Positions 16,505-24,700 of a stretch of DNA of 64,000 nucleotides are shown here, piece by piece. The position numbers and the translations under genes are program-made. The notes below the pieces were generated by a model. It worked only from the letters and a program-made list of their open reading frames with translations. It was not told the DNA's origin and searched no databases. This DNA comes from Chitinophaga pinensis (lineage in GTDB: Bacteria > Bacteroidota > Bacteroidia > NS11-12g > UBA955): NCBI GenBank assembly GCA_945888525.1, contig CAMDAF010000004.1, forward strand, positions 1 through 64,000, read 5' to 3'. Position 1 is the first letter of the stretch; every line of letters begins with the position of its first letter.

Positions 16505-18193
16505 CTACAATCCCACAACATATTTGTCTTTTGGATACCTCACCTCATAGGAGAACACCAACTTCTTTATATCTTTTGATTTTACATTGATCTTCCAAGT
16601 CAACTTGCCTGTCAATTCATTGTAAATTGCGCCATCCTTGCTCAATAAAGTTATCTTAATGTTTGGGTCGTTCGTTACGGGGATCTGATCTTCGATCTCA
16701 AAATCCAATGTAATGGCCTTGGTGTTGCGCACCGTAATCTCGAAAGTCTTGTTTAATACTTTATACTCGCTCAAGACTTGTTCTTTGCACTTGTCTTTCA
16801 TCGCCAATCGCTTTACCACGATGTTGCGGTCGCGGCCCAAGTTCATGTACAAAGTGTCTTTGGTGGTTTCGGGGTCGATGGCGGTTAAACCGATGTATGA
16901 TTCATCAAAATAAATACGGGCACTGGCAGGCAATAAATTCAGGTCTTCCCAATTGGCAATCTTTCCCATTAAGAAAGCATCTTTTTCTAATTTCGGAACT
17001 GCCATATACGTTAAGGTAACCGGCACTTCTGTGCTGCTCACCACCACATTATGGGCCTTGTTGTCTGAGGCAATGGTATACTTGGTTTTGATGTCGTATT
17101 CCATGCGTAAGAAATTATCACCCATCTTAAAAATTGGTTCTGCTACCTGCACATTCGCATCGTCCATGTCTTCTGATTTGCTGTCTGAAGTTACTATGCT
17201 CGCCTTGCCCAAAGCCTTTGGCATTTGGTTGTAGTTATAGCCCATAGACTTTTGCTTGTTCACCGATTCTGAATATGTACTTGGATATCCAAAATATAAA
17301 TTCCAAGCATTCAATAAAGGTTTTGTGTTGCCTAGGGCTGGATTACTGGTAGACAAAGTCAATGACACATCTTTCCAATCTACCCCAGTGTTCTGATACA
17401 CTTGCGCACGGTGAACCAATTGAATTTTTTCTTTGCCAGAACCCGCCATAATATCATATCGTGGCATCCAACCTGCTGTTGGTACATAGTATTTCAAGCT
17501 TAGCTGGCAAGTAGCTGCAGCCTCCATTTCAACACTTACGATGATTTGATAAATCGGATTGTACTGCTCGGTGTGAATGCCATTCAAATTGTTGCTTTGT
17601 AAATTGCTGAAGTATTCCAAACGTTCATTCAATTTCGCCGTAATCTTTCCATATTTGCTCTCGCGTTTGTCAACCGTTAATTCTTCTTCGTCGATGTTGT
17701 TTAAGCGGCTGCGCAACAAGTCTAAGGTCGACTTCAACAAGCCTAATGAATCGCGCGCAAATTCACCACGCATCAAACGATTACCCAACAACAAGGCCCT
17801 TTCCTTTTGCAAAGCCGCTTGCTTGTTGTTGCAATCTTTTACCAGCCAAGCCATATCTTCAATGGAATCGTTGATGCGGTTGATGATAAAATTATACTTC
17901 ATATCGATGTCAAATACCTTGGGTGCCTCAGGATAACGAAGGCCTTTTTTTGTGTCTATTACCATCCCGCCCCTTAAAAATGCAGAGATGCTATTCTCAT
18001 CGGCAGAAGGCGAAACGCCCTCAATAATAATTTCTGTAGCTCCGGCAGACAAGGCTATAGACTCGGAATAACTAAGTTCTGCCCCACTCAAATAAACAAT
18101 GGCTTTGTCTGGTTTTGGTTTAATGGTTTTACTGCTCTGAGCTTGTAAAAAAAGTGTGGCGCTAAGGAAGGCGCAAATAAATATTGATTTCAT
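16505..18193 (-). CDS. DUF4139/mucoidy-inhibitor-A-like secreted protein
   Basis: Exported protein of about 562 residues. I start it at the ATG giving MKSIFICAFLSATLFLQAQS, a signal peptide; the cysteine- and proline-rich upstream extension is unlikely. After the signal, an N-terminal DUF4140-like part (AIVYLSGAELSY) and a coiled-coil-prone region (about 100-200) lead into the DUF4139 domain (YYVPTAGWMPRYDI through DFEIEDQIPVT to the C-terminus). This matches the MuiA family, named for suppression of mucoidy in actinobacteria; its biochemical role is unknown. The gene stands alone, and the stretch upstream of its start is GC-rich and repeat-like. Confidence 0.82.
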   Translation of the reverse strand: MKSIFICAFLSATLFLQAQSSKTIKPKPDKAIVYLSGAELSYSESIALSAGATEIIIEGVSPSADENSISAFLRGGMVIDTKKGLRYPEAPKVFDIDMKYNFIINRINDSIEDMAWLVKDCNNKQAALQKERALLLGNRLMRGEFARDSLGLLKSTLDLLRSRLNNIDEEELTVDKRESKYGKITAKLNERLEYFSNLQSNNLNGIHTEQYNPIYQIIVSVEMEAAATCQLSLKYYVPTAGWMPRYDIMAGSGKEKIQLVHRAQVYQNTGVDWKDVSLTLSTSNPALGNTKPLLNAWNLYFGYPSTYSESVNKQKSMGYNYNQMPKALGKASIVTSDSKSEDMDDANVQVAEPIFKMGDNFLRMEYDIKTKYTIASDNKAHNVVVSSTEVPVTLTYMAVPKLEKDAFLMGKIANWEDLNLLPASARIYFDESYIGLTAIDPETTKDTLYMNLGRDRNIVVKRLAMKDKCKEQVLSEYKVLNKTFEITVRNTKAITLDFEIEDQIPVTNDPNIKITLLSKDGAIYNELTGKLTWKINVKSKDIKKLVFSYEVRYPKDKYVVGL

Positions 18194-18550
18194 GGTAGCT
18201 ATTTTTTGGTATATATACGGGAAGGGAGGAAAAGGTAAATGAGGAGAAGAACAGCAAGAGCAACAACTTAGCGGCAGCGTTCTCACGACCAGAGGGAGTA
18301 GGGTTGAGGAAGGCAGGTAATTTTGAAAACTTTTTTTGTGCGCCTGCCCGTGCCCTCTGTCTCCGCTTCGCTGCGGCTTTGTGGCCGAAGCGCCACAAGA
18401 GCTTCACGTCGGTCATCGGGGCGCGATTTTCGGCAATTCCATTTCCCGTAGCGTGACGCAGCAAAGCGAAGTCTCTGCTACTGGGATCATTTTCTCAATT
18501 TATCCTTCCCCTTATCAATTTCTCTGATACCATCTAAACAATTTTTCCCT
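18194..18550. repeat. GC-rich intergenic stretch with inverted repeats
   Basis: From about 18290 to 18490 the base composition turns clearly GC-richer than the surrounding DNA. It contains a 7-bp hairpin TTGTGGC/GCCACAA (18379-18398). It also has a block bounded by GTAGC and GCTAC near 18450-18482, and several CGCTTCGCTGCGG-like repeats. Frames across it have no protein character. It looks like a dispersed non-coding repeat, but I cannot show other copies within this window. Confidence 0.45.
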
Positions 18551-18558
18551 TAAATTTG
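18551..18558 (+). promoter_or_regulatory. -7 box of the bacilliredoxin gene
   Basis: TAAATTTG matches TAnnTTTG exactly, 27 bases before the ATG. Confidence 0.55.
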
Positions 18559-18585
18559 CACTTTAATCAATAAAACAATTTATCT

Positions 18586-19002
18586 ATGCCATATCCAGAA
18601 ATGCTAGTTTCCCCAATGAGAGCTGAGCTCACCAATGTTGGGTTTAAAGAATTAAAATCTACCGAAGATGTAGTAAACTCCATGAGTAACAACGAAGGCG
18701 TTAGTTTGCTTGTTGTGAATTCAGTATGCGGTTGCGCCGCTGGTGCTGCCCGTCCGGGTATTATCCGTTCACTAAGCAACGACAAAACACCAAATAATTT
18801 GTATACAGTATTCGCTGGTCAAGACCTTGATGCAGTATCAAAAGCACGTGAATTCATGATGCCTTTCCCACCTTCATCGCCTTCAGTGGCTTTGTTCAAA
18901 GACGGCAAATTGGTGCACTTCGTAGAACGTATGAACATCGAAGGCCATACCGCTGAACAAGTGGCTGAGCAATTGAGAAAAGCCTACGACCAATACTGCT
19001 AA
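18586..19002 (+). CDS. Bacilliredoxin, BrxA/BrxB (YphP/YqiW) family
   Basis: Thiol-disulfide protein of 138 residues with a thioredoxin-like fold. The signature SVCGCAAG holds the C48-G-C50 active site, and the N-terminus MPYPEMLVSPMRAELTNVGF is characteristic of the family. In Bacillus, BrxA and BrxB remove bacillithiol from oxidised proteins. In Bacteroidota, where bacillithiol is found in some lineages, the same role is reasonable but unproved here. It has its own promoter box, and a strong bidirectional terminator separates it from the convergent binding-protein gene. Confidence 0.92.
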   Translation: MPYPEMLVSPMRAELTNVGFKELKSTEDVVNSMSNNEGVSLLVVNSVCGCAAGAARPGIIRSLSNDKTPNNLYTVFAGQDLDAVSKAREFMMPFPPSSPSVALFKDGKLVHFVERMNIEGHTAEQVAEQLRKAYDQYC

Positions 19003-19020
19003 TCAAAAATCTTTTTATAC

Positions 19021-19053
19021 AAAAAAGTCCCGCTTAAAAACGGGACTTTTTTT
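19021..19053. terminator. Bidirectional Rho-independent terminator
   Basis: A perfect 11-bp stem, AAAAAGTCCCG with CGGGACTTTTT, has a T-run on both strands. It serves the bacilliredoxin gene and the convergent gene. Confidence 0.9.
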
Positions 19054-19070
19054 ATGCGCTTTAAATTACA

Positions 19071-19937
19071 TTAAATCAAGGCGACAAATTCTGCCACCAA
19101 AGTATTTGGATTTACCGGGGCTTCAATGTTTCCAGTTTTTACCAAACTGTGCATCACATTCTCCAACATCTTTTCACTTACCTGGAAATCGGTGTTCCAT
19201 TCGGTGCTGTAAAACCACGACAAGGCATCTTCGGGTTTCATGTCAAAATTTTCCAATACCATATCAACGCTGTTGTCGGCGGTCATAAATTGTTTGGTCG
19301 CAAAATTAATCACCCCCAACAAATCCTTTACCGCTTCGGGATTCTCTTTTAAAATACTATTGCTAGCAACCACTTGGAAACATGACCATGGGGTAATAAA
19401 TTCACCTATTCGTTTCAGTTTACCTTGATCGACCAAAGGTTTGGTGGTATATTTTTCCCAAAAGAACACATCCGATTGCGCGCCGTTAAGCGACTCGGTT
19501 GCGCCACCCATGTTTTCGACCAAGACAAATTCATCTTCCGCAATTTTCTTTCCTCTCACTTCGGCATCAACCATTGCCATAAGGTGACTACCACTGCCAA
19601 AACGGCTAATGGCATAGCGCTTACCGGCACAATCGCCAATATTTTGCAGGGTCGATTCCTTGCCTGTATGTATGCCCCAAATTAAAGGCGAAGTAATGTA
19701 TTGTTTTACGATTTTAGCTTCCAAACCTTTGATGATGGCAGACACCGCTCCTTCGGTAAGCAACACGGCCATATCGAGTTTCCCCGCCTTCAAATCAGCA
19801 ACCATCGCACCAGTGCCGGCCGAATAAAACGACCATTGTAAATCGATGTTTTTTCGCTCAAATAGACCGAAATCTTTGCTGAGCGTCCAAGGAAAATTGA
19901 AATGCTCGGGAACGCCTCCTATCCTGATGGTTTGCAT
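19071..19937 (-). CDS. NMT1/THI5-like substrate-binding protein without signal peptide
   Basis: Periplasmic-binding-protein fold (type II) of about 288 residues, beginning MQTIRIGGVPEHFNFPWTLS. The early GLFERKNIDLQW and AVLLTEGAVSAIIKG segments match NMT1/THI5/SsuA-like proteins, and the protein most resembles the Ca3427-like branch. No signal peptide or lipobox is present, and no ABC permease or ATPase lies nearby, so it is probably cytoplasmic and not a normal transporter component. I use the ATG at 19937 because a perfect promoter box covers the alternative TTG six codons upstream. The ligand could be a pyrimidine or related small molecule; this is inference. Confidence 0.75.
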   Translation of the reverse strand: MQTIRIGGVPEHFNFPWTLSKDFGLFERKNIDLQWSFYSAGTGAMVADLKAGKLDMAVLLTEGAVSAIIKGLEAKIVKQYITSPLIWGIHTGKESTLQNIGDCAGKRYAISRFGSGSHLMAMVDAEVRGKKIAEDEFVLVENMGGATESLNGAQSDVFFWEKYTTKPLVDQGKLKRIGEFITPWSCFQVVASNSILKENPEAVKDLLGVINFATKQFMTADNSVDMVLENFDMKPEDALSWFYSTEWNTDFQVSEKMLENVMHSLVKTGNIEAPVNPNTLVAEFVALI

Positions 19938-19952
19938 GTTAAAATGATACAA

Positions 19953-19960
19953 CAAATCTA
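19953..19960 (-). promoter_or_regulatory. -7 box of the NMT1-like gene
   Basis: On the minus strand this reads TAGATTTG, matching TAnnTTTG, 15 bases before the ATG at 19937. Confidence 0.5.
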
Positions 19961-20460
19961 CTGCGATTTTGTTTAGGGATGGGGGGAATTTTAGATGATA
20001 GTTATTAGTAGGGGCTGGGGTTCAACTCCTCACACCCACTCTGACATTCACTCTCACTCCGCTCTCATTCTCATTCTCACTCTCATAACCCGCCCTGATT
20101 GCAGCGGTAGCTCACTGCATTTGAGGCCTATATTTTTGCAGGCGCTAAAGTGGCGGCGCGGCAGCAAGCCACTGGGCAACTAGCAAAATAAGGCAAGAAA
20201 GGCAGGGACTATAGCGAAAAGCAGGAAAGGCGGCGGGAAGAATAGGGGTTAGGGGCTAGGGTTTAGCGTCTAGGGGTTAGTTTAGTATTACAAACGATAT
20301 CATTCGAACACGAACATTTAAGTATTCTATTTTGAAACGCTACAATCAATCGCTTCCGGAAAAAAAACCATACCCTATCCCCTAAATAGCCGCTTCCGGA
20401 AGAAAACTATACCCTATCCCCTAAACCCTAGACCCTAATTAGCCCCTATTTTCAAAAACA
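19961..20460. repeat. Repeat-rich intergenic stretch with telomere-like motifs
   Basis: No credible gene is present. In order it holds a low-complexity CTCATT/CTCACT tract (about 20050-20088), a GC-rich segment (20090-20240), and a G-rich block of TAGGGG and TAGGGTTTAG units (20243-20280). A tandem 40-bp repeat starting CGCTTCCGGA (20351 and 20391) then leads into a C-rich block CCCTAAACCCTAGACCCTAA. The G-rich and C-rich blocks are largely complementary and could pair across about 140 bases. Function unknown. Confidence 0.55.
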
Positions 20461-20492
20461 TTTGTCTTTATCAATTAAAATGCTTATCTTTG
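20461..20492 (+). promoter_or_regulatory. Promoter of rpsF-rpsR-rplI
   Basis: A -33 TTTG (20461-20464) and a -7 TATCTTTG (20485-20492) are separated by 20 bases, a full Bacteroidota-type promoter. The rpsF start follows 24 bases after the -7 box. Confidence 0.7.
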
Positions 20493-20516
20493 CAACCCTT
20501 TTAAGTAAAATAACGT

Positions 20517-20891
20517 ATGACTTTAGTCAATTATGAATCTGCAATCATACTAACACCCGTACTGTCTGAAGCGCAAATGCAAGAAGCCGTAAAAAGCTAC
20601 AGACAGTTGATTGCAGAGCACGGTGGCACCCTTGTGAATGAGACCAATTGGGGTCTTACCAAGCTTGCCTATCCGATTAAAAAAAAATCCACCGGCTTTT
20701 ATCACTTCTTTGAATTCCAGGGTAAACCTGAGTTCATCTCACAACTTGAGACTCTTTACCGCAGGGACGAGAGAATCTTAAGGTATTTAAACACCAAATT
20801 AGACAAGCACGCCATCGTCTTCAACGAAAGAAAGAAGAAAGGCGAAATCGCACCAGCAGCAAAAATCGTTAAGGAGGACGCTAAAGTATGA
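20517..20891 (+). CDS. rpsF: Ribosomal protein bS6
   Basis: Small-subunit platform protein that pairs with bS18. The 124 residues start [20 protein letters not shown] and contain [21 protein letters not shown] and [20 protein letters not shown], the normal bS6 fold; a short charged tail follows. In Bacteroidota, bS6, bS18 and bS21 form the pocket that hides the 16S anti-Shine-Dalgarno tail. It heads the operon and has no Shine-Dalgarno sequence of its own. Its last four bases overlap the rpsR start (ATGA), and its 3' end contains the strong Shine-Dalgarno sequence of rpsR. Confidence 0.97.
   Translation: MTLVNYESAIILTPVLSEAQMQEAVKSYRQLIAEHGGTLVNETNWGLTKLAYPIKKKSTGFYHFFEFQGKPEFISQLETLYRRDERILRYLNTKLDKHAIVFNERKKKGEIAPAAKIVKEDAKV
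20871..20877 (+). promoter_or_regulatory. Strong Shine-Dalgarno sequence of rpsR
   Basis: AAGGAGG lies inside the end of rpsF, ten bases before the rpsR ATG. Seven consecutive bases can pair with the CCUCCUU anti-Shine-Dalgarno sequence. Most other starts in the window lack such a site. Confidence 0.8.
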
Positions 20892-21172
20892 GCAAACCAC
20901 AAGGAAAACCAGGACAAGACAATTTCAACTTCAACAGCCAACAAGCTCAACAAGTAATTAAAAAGAAATACTGTCGTTTCAAAAAACATGGTATCAAGTA
21001 TGTTGATTATAAAGATGCAAACTTCCTTTTGAAATTCATGAACGAACAAGGTAAAATCCTTCCGGGCAGAATTACTGGAACATCTGATAAATATCAACGC
21101 AAAGTAGCTACTGCCGTTAAACGTGCGCGTTTCATGGCGATATTACCATACGTAGCTGACGGTTTAAAATAA
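20888..21172 (+). CDS. rpsR: Ribosomal protein bS18
   Basis: Small-subunit platform protein of 94 residues. The core [22 protein letters not shown] and [20 protein letters not shown] match bS18, while the N-terminal 25 residues are Gln/Asn-rich. It binds bS6 and, with bS21, encloses the 3' tail of 16S rRNA in Bacteroidota ribosomes. It overlaps rpsF by four bases and is preceded by a seven-base perfect Shine-Dalgarno sequence, which is unexpected in this phylum and raises the possibility of feedback control. Confidence 0.97.
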   Translation: MSKPQGKPGQDNFNFNSQQAQQVIKKKYCRFKKHGIKYVDYKDANFLLKFMNEQGKILPGRITGTSDKYQRKVATAVKRARFMAILPYVADGLK

Positions 21173-21181
21173 TCATTAATC

Positions 21182-21188
21182 AAGGAGG
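21182..21188 (+). promoter_or_regulatory. Strong Shine-Dalgarno sequence of rplI
   Basis: AAGGAGG with a six-base spacer to the rplI ATG is a textbook ribosome binding site, the second one in this operon. Confidence 0.8.
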
Positions 21189-21194
21189 AATACA

Positions 21195-21647
21195 ATGGCA
21201 AACATGAAATTAATTCTTACTCAAGACGTTAGAAACTTGGGTCATAAAGACGATGTTGTGGCAGTGCGCCCTGGTTATGGTCGCAATTATCTGATCCCAC
21301 AAGGTATGGCGAAAATGGCTACCGAATCTGCTATGAAAATGCTAGCAGAGGACATCAAACAAAGAGCATTCAAACAAGACAAAATTAAGAAAGATGCTGA
21401 AGCACTATCTACTAAACTAGAAGGTGTGCAAGTAACGCTTAGAGCAAAAACTGGAACCAGCGGCAAAATTTTCGGTGCTGTTACTACCCTTCAGGTAGCT
21501 AACGCCTTGAAAGACCTTGGTATAGAGGTTGACAGAAGAAAAATCGTTTTCTCTGAAGAACCTAAAATGCTTGGAAGCTACACTGCATTAATCAACTTAC
21601 ACAAAGAGGTTTCTAAAGGAATCGCTATTGAAGTTGTTGCAGAGTAA
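21195..21647 (+). CDS. rplI: Ribosomal protein bL9
   Basis: Large-subunit protein of 150 residues at the base of the L1 stalk. The N-terminal domain MKLILTQDVRNLGHKDDVVAV with VRPGYGRNYLIPQGMA is diagnostic. A connecting helix follows, then the C-terminal domain with TGTSGKIFGAVTTLQVANAL. It is the last gene of the operon, 22 bases after rpsR, and a long palindromic terminator begins 26 bases after its stop. Confidence 0.97.
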   Translation: MANMKLILTQDVRNLGHKDDVVAVRPGYGRNYLIPQGMAKMATESAMKMLAEDIKQRAFKQDKIKKDAEALSTKLEGVQVTLRAKTGTSGKIFGAVTTLQVANALKDLGIEVDRRKIVFSEEPKMLGSYTALINLHKEVSKGIAIEVVAE

Positions 21648-21673
21648 TTCTTAATCTTTACAATACCTTAATT

Positions 21674-21705
21674 AAAAGGGATGAAAATATTTTCATCCCT
21701 TTTTT
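21674..21705 (+). terminator. Rho-independent terminator of rpsF-rpsR-rplI
   Basis: A 30-base perfect palindrome built on AAAAGGGATGAAAAT is followed by further Ts. An in-frame ATG of the next gene lies inside this stem and is therefore not used as its start. Confidence 0.9.
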
Positions 21706-21743
21706 CGTTATTATACTTCCCTTATATTCGTATATTATTTCCA

Positions 21744-24700
21744 ATGAATAACATCAACAAACTTTGTTTAGCGCTAATCCTCTTCCTTAGCGCATTTTCC
21801 ATCACCGCTCAAAACAAACAAAAAGGTCTGCTTTGGCAAATCTCTGGCAATGGACTCAAAAAGCCTAGCTATGTATACGGCACCATGCACGTTAGCCAAA
21901 AAATCGCCTTTCACCTTGGCGACTCTTTCTTCATCGCGCTGTCAAAAAGCGATGTCGTTGCACTTGAGCAGGACCTAGACAGTGTTATACACCGCTGGAT
22001 TACCGAAAGTGAATCGGACAACCCTGAGGATGCCGCAAAAGTATTTCCGCGCGATGCCTACGATTTCCTTAATCTTTACACCTTTACCCTTAACAGCTAC
22101 AACAAAGCGCTTCTGCAAAAGAAACTCAGCGCCCAAGTTCGTGAGGTCAATTACCTGCTTACCCGCGGCGAACAAGATGATTTTGAAGAAAATGCTTGGC
22201 TTGACTTATACATTTACCAAATTGCGAAAAAACTAGGCAAAGGTTTTACCGGCGTGGAAGGCTTTGAGGAGAGCCGCGACCTGGTGAAGAAATCGCAAAA
22301 AGAACCCAAAGATTCTAAAAATAAAAAACCTAAAAAATACAATTATAAACTAAGACAGCAAATTGCAGAAGCCTACCGCAAAGGCGATATCTTTATGCTC
22401 GATTCAATAGACCGTATGACTGAATCTGAACATTACCTAGAGTATATGTTGTATAAACGCAATGCAAATATGGTAAGGCGCATGGATTCTATTATGCATT
22501 TGGGCAAAACCATGTTTACCGGCGTGGGTTGCTCCCACCTTCCCGGCAGCAAAGGTGTTCTGCAAATGTTGCTTGAAAAGGGCTATACCGTGAGACCTGT
22601 GCAAAGCATTGCTTTAGAAAAAAGCAAAATGGCTAAGAAATATGAAAACATGGTGATGAAACATACCTACACCACGTATTCTTCTGAAGATGGATTGATT
22701 TCGGCTGTTCTGCCAACCCGCCTAACCAAAGTAAACGACAACAGCTCATATTCTTCTTACCTGTCGCCCGACCTAGCCAACGGCTATTATTACCAAATTG
22801 AAAAAATATCATGCAACACCATTTTCTCAGGTAAAACACCTGAGGATTTGCTCTTGGTGATAGACACCATGATATTTGAAAACATCCCCGGTGAAATTTT
22901 TGAAAAGAAAAACATAGTCTCCAACGGATTCAATGGCATGGAAGTGGTAACCCGTCTGAAGACAGGCGATCTAAACCGTTTTCAAATCCTCGCCTCTCCA
23001 TTCAATGTTTACATTATTCGCCTTTCAGGTAAAAAGAATTTTGCCGTTTCATCCGACGCCAATAATTTCTTTAAGTCGCTTAAAATAAATGAAGGCAATG
23101 CCAGTGCCTGGCGCAAAATCAGCAGTCCTGATTCTGTATTCAGCATCGAATTACCGAGCAATGACAAGGAACTAAAACTGCCTATGCCGTCTAAGGCCAA
23201 TCCGAGTTTTGAACATTTGGTATACGATAAATCTTCTGGTAACACCTACCTCATCAAGCAAGAGGATATATTAAACGAGCATTATTTGGAAGAAGACAGT
23301 TTTGAATTGCATGTGATGGCTAGAAGTTTTGCCGCCACCGACAAATTCAAAATATTAAACAGCAAACAGCATATATGGCAAGGATACCATGCCCTGGATG
23401 TTACTTATGAAAACAAGACAAATGATCAATTATTTGCACGTTTTGCTATTTGTGGAACACGTTACATCATGTTTGTTTTAAAACCTCAGCAAGAGGGCGC
23501 AGGATTTAATGAGCGCTTTTTCAACAGCATACATTTTAACGGCAAACCGAAACTCAATTATTTTGAATACAGCGACACCAATTTGTTTTTCAAAGTGCAA
23601 ACACCCCTTAAACCAATTCTAACAAAAAAAGCACCTTCCTATGAATCTTATTATGGTGGCGACGAGGATGAAGATAAAGAAAATAAGTACAATGGCAATT
23701 ACAAAGAAATTTATTTCAAAACCGATAATGCCAATGAATTTATCAATGTGAGTGCTTACAAATATGGGTATTATGAGAGCCAAGACAAAAACCTTAACGA
23801 TTATTTCAAATCATGGGAAAAGAAAATGTCATTAAAGACTTTGTCTATTAGCAAATCAAATCGCAAGGGCATCGATTACATCACCTATACCTATACAGAT
23901 ACCAACAGCATGCGCTTAATTAAAGAAATGAACGTTTTACATGGTCAAATACGCTATTCGGTTGTGGCCTATATGGACACACTTTCTGGCAATAATGATT
24001 TTGTTAGCACTTTCTTTAACAGCTTCGATGTATCAGACACCTTAATGGATGACCATATTTTCACCAAGAAAGGCTACCGTTTTTTCCAAGACTTCAACAG
24101 CAAAGACAGTGTGGTGCGCAAAGCTGCAATAAAGAACTATGGAACAATTAGTTTTTGCCAAGCCGATATTGCCAACCTTTGCAATGTCATAGACACGATC
24201 AACATGAAAGGCGATGCAGCAGAGATTCGCAGCGTTCTAATTATTAAGTTAAGTGAGATAGACAGTTCACAAGCCATTATCATTCCGTATTTGCAAAAGT
24301 TGTACAAGCGTTTTTCAGACACAGCCTACATGCAATTGGAAATTTTAAAAGCCATGGCAAATCAGAAAAACGACAAAGCATTTCAGGCCATTAAGCCAAT
24401 ATTGTCTAACGACATTCCCATTTCCGACAACAGCTTCAACATGCATGAAATGCTTTGGTCCTTTGGAGATTCTTTAAAATTGGCCAAGATCATTTTGCCC
24501 GAATTAATCGAATTGACCAATTACCCTGAATACAGAAACGCGGCTTACAGCATGATTTCTAAGATGAAAGACAGTGGCATTATAACGGTTAACGATTATG
24601 CCAGCATACACGACAAATTGGTGAAAGAAACCAAGGTGGAATACAAACGCATGATGGCGAGCTTGACCAACGAAAACAAAGCCAGCGATTACGACCAAAA

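Noticed and set aside
19995-20183. 62-residue open frame in the repeat-rich gap
   Set aside because: It starts in a CTCATT low-complexity tract and reads through a GC-rich non-coding repeat; no ribosome-binding or promoter support.
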